From SFDP01 sp051891855 (GTDB taxonomy: Bacteria > Bacillota > Clostridia > Lachnospirales > Lachnospiraceae): DNA of 12,154 bases. Under the pieces are notes generated by a model, which worked only from the letters and a program-made list of their open reading frames with translations, made no database searches and was not told where the DNA came from. The DNA is taken from contig JBJFFP010000031.1 in assembly GCA_051891855.1 (NCBI GenBank), forward strand, positions 1-12,154, given 5' to 3'. The position numbers were made by a program, and so were the translations under genes. Positions 6,176-12,154 of the stretch are shown here, one piece after another. Position 1 is the first letter of the stretch. Each line of letters opens with the position of its first letter.

Positions 6176-6218
6176 AAATTAAAAAAGTTTACATACGTCA
6201 AAATGACTTATGTAAACT
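6176..6218 (-). terminator. Strong terminator of the ecf-truA unit, overlapping the truA stop codon
   Basis: On the minus strand AGTTTACATA / TATGTAAACT (6209-6218 with 6186-6195) is a perfect 10-bp stem. It continues after one mismatch as GTCA/TGAC with a TTT loop, and is followed by T6 and further T-rich sequence. The 5' arm uses the last truA codons and its TAA. It isolates the redox operon from upstream transcription. Confidence 0.88.
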
Positions 6219-6945
6219 CATAATTTACTAGAATCAACCCTGTTGCCGGGGCTGTAGGCCCTGCCAGAATACGTTTGCCTTCTTTCAGTATTCTCTCTAC
6301 CTCTTCCGGTCTCTTCCTGCCTTTACCTACTTCAATCAGAGTTCCCGCAATTATTCTTACCATATTGTAAAGGAAACCGTTTCCCGTAATTCGGATACGG
6401 ATAAGGGATTCTTCCTTCACCAGCTCCAAATGGTAAATGGTTCTGATGGTGGATTTAGCCGTACTTCCTGCTGCACAAAAGGCTGAAAAATCGTGTTCCC
6501 CTACCAGATATGCTGCTGCCCGGCGCATATTTTCCATATTTAAAGGCGTATAGACAAAATAAGAATACCGTCGCTCCAAGGGATTTTCAAAGGGCTCATT
6601 GACAATTCGATATTCATAGGTTTTTCGGCAGGCTACCTTTCTGGGATGGAAATCCGGCTCTACCTCTTTAGAGCTTCTGACTCTGATATCCTCAGGAAGT
6701 CTCTGATTTAAGGCATAGGAAAACCGGTCTGGAGGAATGGTGCTGTCGGTATCAAAAACAGCAATATTACACAGGCTGTGAACTCCCGTATCCGTTCTGC
6801 TGGCCCCAATGACCATGATTTCCTTCCCCAGCAATGCCGACAGCTGTCTGTTTAATTCGCCTTCTATAGTAGGCTGTCCCGGCTGAAACTGCCATCCATG
6901 ATATGCCGCACCGTCATAAGCGACGGTTAATTGTATTCTTTTCAT
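6208..6945 (-). CDS. truA: tRNA pseudouridine synthase A
   Basis: The enzyme isomerises uridines 38-40 of the tRNA anticodon arm to pseudouridine in the cytoplasm. The protein has 245 residues, normal for the family. The N-terminus MKRIQLTVAYDGAAYHGWQ matches the family, and the catalytic loop ASRTDTGVHS carries the essential aspartate at D52. Further conserved blocks are RKTYEYRI and the C-terminal NGFLYNMVRIIAGTL. I chose the ATG at 6943-6945, spaced about 8 nt from a GAGGG site. A GTG immediately in front (6946-6948) could be used instead and would add one residue. It starts 18 nt after ecfT and is probably cotranscribed with the ecf genes. In Bacillus and many Firmicutes rplM follows truA directly; here a terminator and four other genes intervene. 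Confidence 0.95.
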   Translation of the reverse strand: MKRIQLTVAYDGAAYHGWQFQPGQPTIEGELNRQLSALLGKEIMVIGASRTDTGVHSLCNIAVFDTDSTIPPDRFSYALNQRLPEDIRVRSSKEVEPDFHPRKVACRKTYEYRIVNEPFENPLERRYSYFVYTPLNMENMRRAAAYLVGEHDFSAFCAAGSTAKSTIRTIYHLELVKEESLIRIRITGNGFLYNMVRIIAGTLIEVGKGRKRPEEVERILKEGKRILAGPTAPATGLILVNYEFT

Positions 6946-6963
6946 CACTTCTTCCCTCTCGGC

Positions 6964-7755
6964 TTATCCCACAATACCGCATCCCACAAGATAAAGAAGG
7001 ATTACAATATAGGCCAGCCGATCCGCCCGTTTATACACAAGCGGCTTCATTTTCGTTCGATTATCTCCTCCCCGATAGCATCTGGCTTCCATGGCCATTG
7101 CCAAATCGTTTGCTCTGCGGAAGGCAGAGATAAATAGGGGTACCAAAAGCGGCACAAGAGCTTTGGCCTTTTTCAAAAGATTCCCACTTTCAAAGTCAGC
7201 TCCTCTGGCAATCTGAGCCTTCATGATTTTATCCGTTTCCTCCAGCAAAATGGGAATGAAACGAAGTGCAATAGACATCATCATGGCAATTTCATGCACC
7301 GGTACATGCAGCCTTCTCAAGGGCCTTAACAATCTTTCCATCCCATCTGTAAGATTGTTGGGGGTGGTGGTTAAGGTCATTAGAGATGAGCCAATAATTA
7401 ATAAGGAAAGACGAACAGCCATCATGGCTGCCATTTTAATTCCCTCTTTAGTCATTGTTAGCTTCCATAGGGTAATTACCGGTTCTCCCGGAGTAAGAAA
7501 AAGATTAAATGCAACTGTCAGCAGCAGTAAAAATAAAATAGCCTTCATTCCCTTAATCATAAATTTGAAGGGAACATGGGAAAGTCGAATCATTACTGCT
7601 AAAAAAAGCCCTGCCACAAGATATCCCCACACACTGTTAATCAAAAACAGAGAAAGAATATAGCAAATCGTAGCTACCAGCTTAACCCTGGGATCCAATC
7701 GATGGATAAGGGACTGGGTCTGATAATACTGCCCTAAGGTTATATCTCTTAACAT
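6964..7755 (-). CDS. ecfT: ECF transporter transmembrane component EcfT
   Basis: The membrane scaffold of energy-coupling factor importers. It links the EcfA1/EcfA2 ATPases to interchangeable substrate-binding S components for vitamins such as riboflavin, folate or thiamine, or for metals. At 263 residues it has the usual size. Hydrophobic segments are seen at about 26-58, 66-88, 106-130, 152-172, 198-215 and 246-263. The two coupling-helix motifs typical of the family are present: ARG at 183-185 (QIARGADFE) and ARC at 224-226 (MEARCYRGG). The second is a variant of Ala-Arg-Gly and is common in the family. It begins 7 nt after ecfA2 and uses a ribosome binding site inside the end of that gene, so the two are translated as one unit. 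No S component is nearby, which fits the group II arrangement in which S genes lie elsewhere. Confidence 0.94.
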   Translation of the reverse strand: MLRDITLGQYYQTQSLIHRLDPRVKLVATICYILSLFLINSVWGYLVAGLFLAVMIRLSHVPFKFMIKGMKAILFLLLLTVAFNLFLTPGEPVITLWKLTMTKEGIKMAAMMAVRLSLLIIGSSLMTLTTTPNNLTDGMERLLRPLRRLHVPVHEIAMMMSIALRFIPILLEETDKIMKAQIARGADFESGNLLKKAKALVPLLVPLFISAFRRANDLAMAMEARCYRGGDNRTKMKPLVYKRADRLAYIVILLYLVGCGIVG

Positions 7756-7762
7756 AATTATC

Positions 7763-8632
7763 CTATCCTTCCTGTTTACTGCAACTGACGCCCAAGGCCC
7801 TCAGAATTTCTTCTTTGGCTTCCATTACCGTTGCCGCATCCGTATTCACCACAAAACCCTCTTTTTTTAATCGATTCATCATATAGGTCATCTGCGGAGC
7901 TGCCAGTCCGATCTGTTCCAATTCTTCGAAATGCCGGAAAACTTCTCTTGTGGCTCCGTCATAAATTATGCTTCCCCTGTTCATTACAATGATTCTCTCC
8001 ACATATTCTGCCACATCTTCCATGCTGTGCGAAACCAGAATAATCGTCATTCCGGTTTCATCCTTCAGTTTCCTAATCTGGTTCAGTATTTCATTTCTTC
8101 CTTTAGGGTCCAGACCTGCCGTAGGCTCGTCTAAAATCAGGATTTCTGGCTTCATTGCCAAAACACCGGCAATAGCTACTCTTCTTTTTTGACCTCCGGA
8201 CAATTCAAAGGGAGAATGGTAAAACTGCTCCTCTGATATACCGACCTGCTTCAGAGCCTCATAGGCTCTCAGCTCTGTCTCCTTAGAAGAAAGCCCTAGA
8301 TTCCTGGGACCAAAGCAGACATCTTCAAAAACAGTCACCTCAAACAGCTGATGCTCCGGATACTGAAATACCAGTCCTACTTTGCTTCTCAGCATTTTTC
8401 GGTCATAATCCTTATCTGCAATATCCTCACCATTAAAATAAACATTACCGCTTGTAGGTACAAGAAGACCGTTCAAGTGCTGTACCAAGGTAGACTTGCC
8501 GGAACCGGTATGGCCGATAAGACCAATGAACTCCCCCTCCGGAATCACCAGATTAATATCTTTAAGTGCAGCCACTGCTAGGTTCGTATCTTCTCCATAG
8601 ATGTAATTTACATGATTCAAAATTAATGACAT
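7763..8632 (-). CDS. ecfA2: ECF transporter ATPase EcfA2
   Basis: The second ABC ATPase of the energy-coupling factor module, cytoplasmic and membrane-attached through EcfT. It has 289 residues with all ABC motifs: Walker A GHTGSGKST (40-48), Q-loop Q90 in FQYPEHQLFE, signature LSGGQ (144-148), Walker B ILILDE (164-169) and switch H202 in VSHS. The FQYPEHQLF variant of the Q-loop, with its extra acidic and glutamine residues, is typical of EcfA2 subunits. The ATG has a TAGGAG site and lies 9 nt after ecfA1, so the pair is tightly coupled. Assignment as A2 rather than A1 rests on gene order and this Q-loop. Confidence 0.93.
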   Translation of the reverse strand: MSLILNHVNYIYGEDTNLAVAALKDINLVIPEGEFIGLIGHTGSGKSTLVQHLNGLLVPTSGNVYFNGEDIADKDYDRKMLRSKVGLVFQYPEHQLFEVTVFEDVCFGPRNLGLSSKETELRAYEALKQVGISEEQFYHSPFELSGGQKRRVAIAGVLAMKPEILILDEPTAGLDPKGRNEILNQIRKLKDETGMTIILVSHSMEDVAEYVERIIVMNRGSIIYDGATREVFRHFEELEQIGLAAPQMTYMMNRLKKEGFVVNTDAATVMEAKEEILRALGVSCSKQEG

Positions 8633-8641
8633 ATTCTGCTC

Positions 8642-9505
8642 CTATCCCCTTGCTGCTTTCACTCGCTTTAATTCCTTCACCAGCTCATCCATGGTAAGAA
8701 TGCCGGGGGGAAGGGGAAGTCCTTCTTTTTGAAGCTCATAAGCCAGCTCAGTTATCTGCGGAACATCCAGACGCAGTCTTCTCAATTCTTCCACCTGTGA
8801 AAAAATAACTCTGGGTTCTCCCTGCATAACCAACTTTCCATTATCCATGACATAAACCTTATCTGCATAAGTTACTTCTTCCATATAATGGGTAATCAGA
8901 ATAACCGTAATTTTTTCCACCTGATTCAGAGCCCTGACTGCTCTGATTACTTCCTTCCGTCCACTGGGATCCAACATAGCAGTAGGCTCGTCCAAAATGA
9001 TACATCTGGGATGCATGGCAATGACTCCCGCAATGGAGACACGCTGCTTTTGTCCACCGGAAAGCTTATTGGGTGAATGCTTTCGATATTTATGCATCCC
9101 TACTGCCTTCAGACTTTCTTCGACACGTTCCCAGATTTCCTCCGTGGGTACACATAAATTTTCAGGGCCAAATCCCACATCCTCTTCCACTACCTGGCCG
9201 ATAATCTGATTATCGGGATTCTGAAAAACCATGCCTGCTGTCTGACGGATATCCCACAGGTATTCCGATTCCTTCGTATTCTTTCCATCTACCCATACTG
9301 CTCCCTCTGATGGGTAGAGTAGGGCATTCAAATGCTTTGCTAGGGTGGACTTTCCGGAACCATTATGACCCAGGATGGCCACAAAATCTCCCTGCTGAAT
9401 GTCCAGATTCACTCCATCCACTGCTCTGAGAATATCCTCAACGTTCCCCTCTTCGTCTCTCCGAATATATTCAAATGCCAAATCCACGGCTTTAATGATT
9501 CCCAT
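8642..9505 (-). CDS. ecfA1: ECF transporter ATPase EcfA1
   Basis: The first ABC ATPase of the energy-coupling factor module; it pairs with EcfA2 to drive vitamin or metal uptake through EcfT. It has 287 residues. Motifs are Walker A GHNGSGKST (46-54), Q-loop Q95 in FQNPDNQIIG, signature LSGGQ (148-152), Walker B CIILDE (168-173) with D172/E173, and switch H206 in ITHYMEE. The ATG at 9503-9505 has an AAAGGAA site. The gene lies 58 nt after rplQ, with a hairpin filling most of that gap, and there is no room for a separate promoter between hairpin and gene. Expression therefore probably depends on read-through from the ribosomal operon or on a promoter inside rplQ. The order rplQ-ecfA1-ecfA2-ecfT-truA is the standard one in Firmicutes. 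Confidence 0.94.
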   Translation of the reverse strand: MGIIKAVDLAFEYIRRDEEGNVEDILRAVDGVNLDIQQGDFVAILGHNGSGKSTLAKHLNALLYPSEGAVWVDGKNTKESEYLWDIRQTAGMVFQNPDNQIIGQVVEEDVGFGPENLCVPTEEIWERVEESLKAVGMHKYRKHSPNKLSGGQKQRVSIAGVIAMHPRCIILDEPTAMLDPSGRKEVIRAVRALNQVEKITVILITHYMEEVTYADKVYVMDNGKLVMQGEPRVIFSQVEELRRLRLDVPQITELAYELQKEGLPLPPGILTMDELVKELKRVKAARG

Positions 9506-9524
9506 TCTCTATTCCTTTACTTTT

Positions 9525-9551
9525 AAAATAAGCCCCGGAAATTCCCGGGGC
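9525..9551 (-). terminator. Hairpin after rplQ, probable partial terminator
   Basis: On the minus strand GCCCCGG / CCGGGGC (9545-9551 with 9532-9538) and a 6-nt loop form a very GC-rich 7-bp stem. The following tract is only TTATTTT, interrupted and short. It lies between rplQ and ecfA1. I read it as a leaky terminator that lowers expression of the ecf genes relative to the ribosomal genes. Confidence 0.65.
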
Positions 9552-9563
9552 CCTAATAAGTCT

Positions 9564-10088
9564 TTATACTAACTCAAGTACTACTTCCATAGCAGCATCA
9601 CCCTTACGCTGGCCGATCTTGATGATTCTGGTATAACCACCCTTACGGCTTTCATATTTAGGTGCGATTTCATCAAACATCTTTGCTACCAGGTCTACTT
9701 CTTTTCTGTCACGCTTCTTTCCCGGATTCTCAACCACAGGGTAAAGAACACGAAGAATCTGTCTTCTTGCATGAAGTCTGGAGGGTAAATCCTTTTTGAT
9801 TTCCTTTTCCACTTCATCGTAAACGGTAACCTTCTTGCCATCAACAACTTCTTTTACTCTTTTACCGTCCTTATCCTTCCTGGGAACCTTAGCAGTAACC
9901 TTAACGGTTTCAAAATTATCTTTCTCTTTTACTGCAAGTGCAATCAGTCCTTCTACCTGCTTCTGTACTTCCTTAGCCTTAGCTTCGGTAGTAATGATTT
10001 TACCATGATATAACAGATTGGTAATCTGATTTCTTAATAATGCTTTTCTCTGAGAAGAGGTTCTTCCCAATTTTCTATACTTTGCCAT
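9564..10088 (-). CDS. rplQ: Ribosomal protein L17 with an internal insertion
   Basis: A large-subunit ribosomal protein near the peptide exit tunnel. The N-terminus MAKYRKLGRTSSQRKALLRN and the C-terminal GGYTRIIKIGQRKGDAAMEV are classic L17. The length of 174 residues is about 50 more than the roughly 120 of Bacillus L17. The excess is a charged, Lys-rich insertion at about 54-102, just before the conserved RLHARRQ block (104-110), with a few more residues around 119-130. The reading frame and both flanks are intact, so this is a genuine expansion and not a frameshift. From memory, clostridial L17 proteins can carry such insertions; this was not checked. The ATG has a GGAGAAG site. It is the last ribosomal gene of the alpha operon. 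Confidence 0.96.
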   Translation of the reverse strand: MAKYRKLGRTSSQRKALLRNQITNLLYHGKIITTEAKAKEVQKQVEGLIALAVKEKDNFETVKVTAKVPRKDKDGKRVKEVVDGKKVTVYDEVEKEIKKDLPSRLHARRQILRVLYPVVENPGKKRDRKEVDLVAKMFDEIAPKYESRKGGYTRIIKIGQRKGDAAMEVVLELV

Positions 10089-10177
10089 GTTTTCTTCTCC
10101 ATTTTCTTCATCCGGCCACGCTCTTTGGTCTTACTTACCGAATGGGGCGGCTTACGCCTGTTAACGGTTTCTTAAGA

Positions 10178-10205
10178 CAGATGCACTCATTGGTTTTACC
10201 ATCTG
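10178..10205 (-). other. Weak inverted repeat in the rpoA-rplQ spacer
   Basis: The 129-nt spacer 10089-10217 contains CAGATG/CATCTG separated by 16 nt, and a small GGC-GTAA-GCC hairpin nearer rplQ (about 10146-10155). Neither is followed by a T-run, so they do not look like terminators. They may affect RNA processing or rplQ translation, but nothing stronger can be said. No coding frame on either strand here looks real. Confidence 0.3.
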
Positions 10206-10217
10206 CCCAGCATTTAC

Positions 10218-11177
10218 TTAATCCTCACTGGGAGTCAGCTGAAGACCCAATTCCTTTAATTTTGCCAAGACCTCTTCCAGAGACTTACGTCCCAGATTAC
10301 GAACCTTCATCATATCTTCAGGGGTCTTATTGGTCAGCTCTTCTACTGTGTTGATACCGGCTCTCTTTAAGCAATTATAGGAACGAACGGACAGCTCCAG
10401 CTCGTCAATGCTCATTTCCAGAACCTTTTCTTTTTCATCATCTTCCTTCTCTACCATAACCTCAGCAGTTCTGGCATTTTCAGAAAGATCAATGAAAAGA
10501 CTTAAATGCTCACTGAGCACTTTTGCCGCCAAGCTTACTGCTTCATCGGGAGCCAGTGTTCCATTGGTAAATACGTCTAAAGTCAGCTTATCATAATCGG
10601 TAATCTGTCCCACACGGGTATTAGCTACTGTGAGATTAACCCGTTCAACGGGTGTATAGATGGAATCCACTGCAATCACACCGATGGGCAGCTCATCATC
10701 TTTATTCTTATCGGCACTTACATATCCTCTTCCCCTGGTAATGGTAAGCTCCATATAAAGCTTACTTTCCTTGCCTCCGCTTAAGGTGGCAATCACCAAA
10801 TCGGGATTCATAATTTCGATGTCCGGATCTACCTGAATATCCGATGCTCTTACCACACCCTCACCCTCAAACTCAATGTAAGCGGTTTTGGGCTCAATCG
10901 TCTCGCTGTTATTCTTAATGGCAAGACTCTTAATATTCATGATAATTTCGGTAACATCTTCCTTTACGCCGGGAATCGAACTGAACTCGTGCAACACGCC
11001 TTCAATTTTCACCTGACTTACTGCTGCGCCTGGTAAAGAAGAGAGCATAATTCTTCTCAAAGAATTACCCAAGGTAATACCGTAGCCTCTTTCTAATGGT
11101 TCCACTACAAATCGGCCATACTTTTTATCTTCAGAGATTTCCTCAACCTCAATATTTGGTCTTTCAAAATCAAACAC
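10218..11177 (-). CDS. rpoA: RNA polymerase subunit alpha
   Basis: The alpha subunit dimerises to start RNA polymerase assembly and contacts activators and UP elements through its C-terminal domain. It has 319 residues, the usual size. The N-terminal domain (about 1-230) shows GRFVVEPLERGYGITLGNSLRR and the VxGVLHEFSSIPGVKEDVTE segment. An acidic linker (EKEDDEKEK) leads to the C-terminal domain (about 250-312) with the helix-hairpin-helix region SVRSYNCLKRAGINTVEEL and KVRNLGRKSLEEV. The start codon is GTG (11175-11177), about 8 nt from a strong AAAGGAGGG site; no ATG competes. It lies 40 nt after rpsD. Confidence 0.97.
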   Translation of the reverse strand: MFDFERPNIEVEEISEDKKYGRFVVEPLERGYGITLGNSLRRIMLSSLPGAAVSQVKIEGVLHEFSSIPGVKEDVTEIIMNIKSLAIKNNSETIEPKTAYIEFEGEGVVRASDIQVDPDIEIMNPDLVIATLSGGKESKLYMELTITRGRGYVSADKNKDDELPIGVIAVDSIYTPVERVNLTVANTRVGQITDYDKLTLDVFTNGTLAPDEAVSLAAKVLSEHLSLFIDLSENARTAEVMVEKEDDEKEKVLEMSIDELELSVRSYNCLKRAGINTVEELTNKTPEDMMKVRNLGRKSLEEVLAKLKELGLQLTPSED

Positions 11178-11217
11178 TGCAATACCCTCCTTTACGATAA
11201 AATCAAACTACGCTGGC

Positions 11218-11814
11218 TTATTTGGAATACAACTCGACAATAAGCATTTCATCAATAGGAACGTCAATTTCCTCTCTGGTAGGGAGATTCTTAACAGTAC
11301 CTTTAAAATTCTCCTGTTCTACATCAAGCCATGCGGGTACAAGGCGGCCTGCAGTTACTTCAAGGATATCCTTATATCTTTGTAAAGATTTAGATTTTTC
11401 TCTGATTTCGATTACATCACCGGCCTTAACCAGATAAGAAGGAATGTTTACACACTTTCCGTTTACTAGTACATGCTTATGGCCAACAATCTGTCTTGCC
11501 TCTCTTCTGGTTCTGGCAAAGCCCATTCTGAAGATAACACTGTCCAGTCTGGATTCCAAAATCGTCATCAGATTTTCACCGGTAAGACCGGTCATCATTT
11601 TATCTGCCTTTTCGTAATAGTTTCTAAAGGGTTTTTCAAGAACACCATAGATAAATTTTGCTTTCTGCTTCTCTCTTAGCTGAAGGCCGTACTCGCTCAT
11701 CTTCTTGTTTGCTCTTGTATTGCTTCTGTTTGATTTCTTGTCATATCCCAAATAAATAGGATCCAAATTAAGGGATCTGCATCTTTTTAATACAGGGGTT
11801 CTGTTTACTGCCAT
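11218..11814 (-). CDS. rpsD: Ribosomal protein S4
   Basis: A primary 16S rRNA-binding protein that starts 30S assembly; in several bacteria it also represses its own operon translationally. It has 198 residues. The N-terminal region MAVNRTPVLKRCRSLNLDP lacks the four-cysteine zinc knuckle found in some S4 proteins, so this is the zinc-free form. The S4 RNA-binding domain covers about 90-150 (SRLDSVIFRMGFARTRREAR, then GHKHVLVNGKCVNIPSYLVK). The C-terminus ends in DEMLIVELYSK. The ATG has a GGAGG site about 10 nt upstream. It follows rpsK by 98 nt and precedes rpoA by 40 nt. Confidence 0.97.
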   Translation of the reverse strand: MAVNRTPVLKRCRSLNLDPIYLGYDKKSNRSNTRANKKMSEYGLQLREKQKAKFIYGVLEKPFRNYYEKADKMMTGLTGENLMTILESRLDSVIFRMGFARTRREARQIVGHKHVLVNGKCVNIPSYLVKAGDVIEIREKSKSLQRYKDILEVTAGRLVPAWLDVEQENFKGTVKNLPTREEIDVPIDEMLIVELYSK

Positions 11815-11842
11815 TTTTTCTTATCCTCCAATGATTGTTTAC

Positions 11843-11863
11843 AGTACGTACTTAAGCCGTACT
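11843..11863 (-). promoter_or_regulatory. Hairpin in the rpsK-rpsD spacer, possible regulatory site
   Basis: In the 98-nt spacer the minus strand reads AGTACG, 9 nt, CGTACT, a perfect 6-bp stem ending about 28 nt before the rpsD ATG. There is no T-tract. S4 binds leader RNA in other bacteria, so a translational operator is conceivable, but this rests on position only. Confidence 0.3.
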
Positions 11864-11912
11864 TTCTTCCAACATATACCAATAAAAAATCCGTCATAAA
11901 CGCTATGATAAA

Positions 11913-12154
11913 TTATACACGACGACGCTTCGGGGGACGACATCCGTTATGAGGCACGGGAGTTACGTCTCTGATACTGGTTACTTCAAGCCCGCATGCA
12001 GAAAGTGCACGAATTGCTGCTTCACGTCCTGAGCCAGGTCCTTTAACAAATACATCTACCGTCTTAAGTCCATGAACCAAGGCTGCCTTGGTAGCAGTCT
12101 CAGCAGCCATCTGTGCTGCATATGGAGTAGATTTCCTTGAACCTCTAAAACCAA
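11913..12154 (-). CDS. rpsK: Ribosomal protein S11, C-terminal part (start lies beyond the right edge)
   Basis: A platform protein of the 30S subunit that lies near the 3' end region of 16S rRNA in the mRNA exit path. The frame is open to the window edge and reads GFRGSRKSTPYAAQM, then AAETATKAALVHGL, KGPGSGREAAIRAL and the S11 ending HNGCRPPKRRRV. The methionine at 12108-12110 is internal, not the start, because the conserved S11 residues continue upstream of it. About 80 of the usual 130 or so residues are present. The gene order rpsK-rpsD-rpoA-rplQ is the standard alpha operon. Confidence 0.96.
   Translation of the reverse strand, partial: GFRGSRKSTPYAAQMAAETATKAALVHGLKTVDVFVKGPGSGREAAIRALSACGLEVTSIRDVTPVPHNGCRPPKRRRV

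Noticed and set aside
6114..6185. AT-rich, homopolymer-rich stretch as a possible replication or recombination site
   Set aside because: It lies between a terminator and a promoter, where AT-rich DNA is expected; no repeats such as DnaA boxes or iterons were seen.
7223..7663. Plus-strand open frame of 146 codons antisense to ecfT
   Set aside because: It is the mirror of a well-conserved membrane protein gene, has no recognisable motif, and no good ribosome binding site was noticed; a shadow frame.
9564..10088. Possible frameshift or assembly error causing the long L17
   Set aside because: Both conserved ends are in one frame and the insertion is coherent and charged, so a real insertion is more likely.
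10040..10354. Plus-strand open frame of 104 codons over the rplQ-rpoA region
   Set aside because: It lies opposite the ends of two conserved genes and their spacer, and its translation is low-complexity and unlike any family I know.

Overview
The window reads as chromosomal DNA of a low-to-medium GC Firmicute, most likely a Clostridia member of the Lachnospiraceae type. This rests on gene order, on the style of the ribosomal proteins (zinc-free S4, and an L17 with a long internal insertion), and on anaerobe-type redox genes. The assignment is inference from recognised protein families; no database search was run. Every gene lies on the minus strand, so transcription runs from high to low coordinates. 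No gene-free stretch exceeds 300 bases, and I see no tRNA, rRNA, CRISPR, IS element or phage gene.

Right part (12154 to 9525): the end of the ribosomal alpha operon, in the order rpsK (cut by the window edge), rpsD, rpoA, rplQ. It closes with a GC-rich hairpin that has only a weak T-tract. Middle part (9505 to 6176): ecfA1, ecfA2 and ecfT, the shared energising module of ECF vitamin and metal importers, followed by truA. A strong terminator starts inside the last codons of truA.

Left-centre (6113 to 2297): a compact operon with its own promoter. It encodes an Rrf2-family regulator with a cysteine cluster, a 637-residue protein joining acyl-CoA dehydrogenase, the FAD domain of ETF-alpha and rubredoxin in one chain, and a flavodiiron protein (FprA). 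An inverted repeat lies over the -35 box. The three genes look like a regulated electron chain (acyl-CoA, FAD, FAD, rubredoxin iron, FMN/diiron, then O2 or NO), with the regulator as a possible Fe-S sensor of the same stress. This is the most interesting part of the window. Two hairpin terminators follow fprA.

Left end (2246 to 1): a separately promoted methyl-accepting chemotaxis protein with a Cache-type sensor, a terminator whose 3' half is duplicated in tandem, and then a perfect consensus promoter with a structured leader and the first codons of rplM (L13).

In Bacillus and many other Firmicutes truA is followed directly by rplM-rpsI. Here the redox operon and the chemoreceptor gene sit between them, so this is a lineage-specific insertion or rearrangement at a conserved junction.
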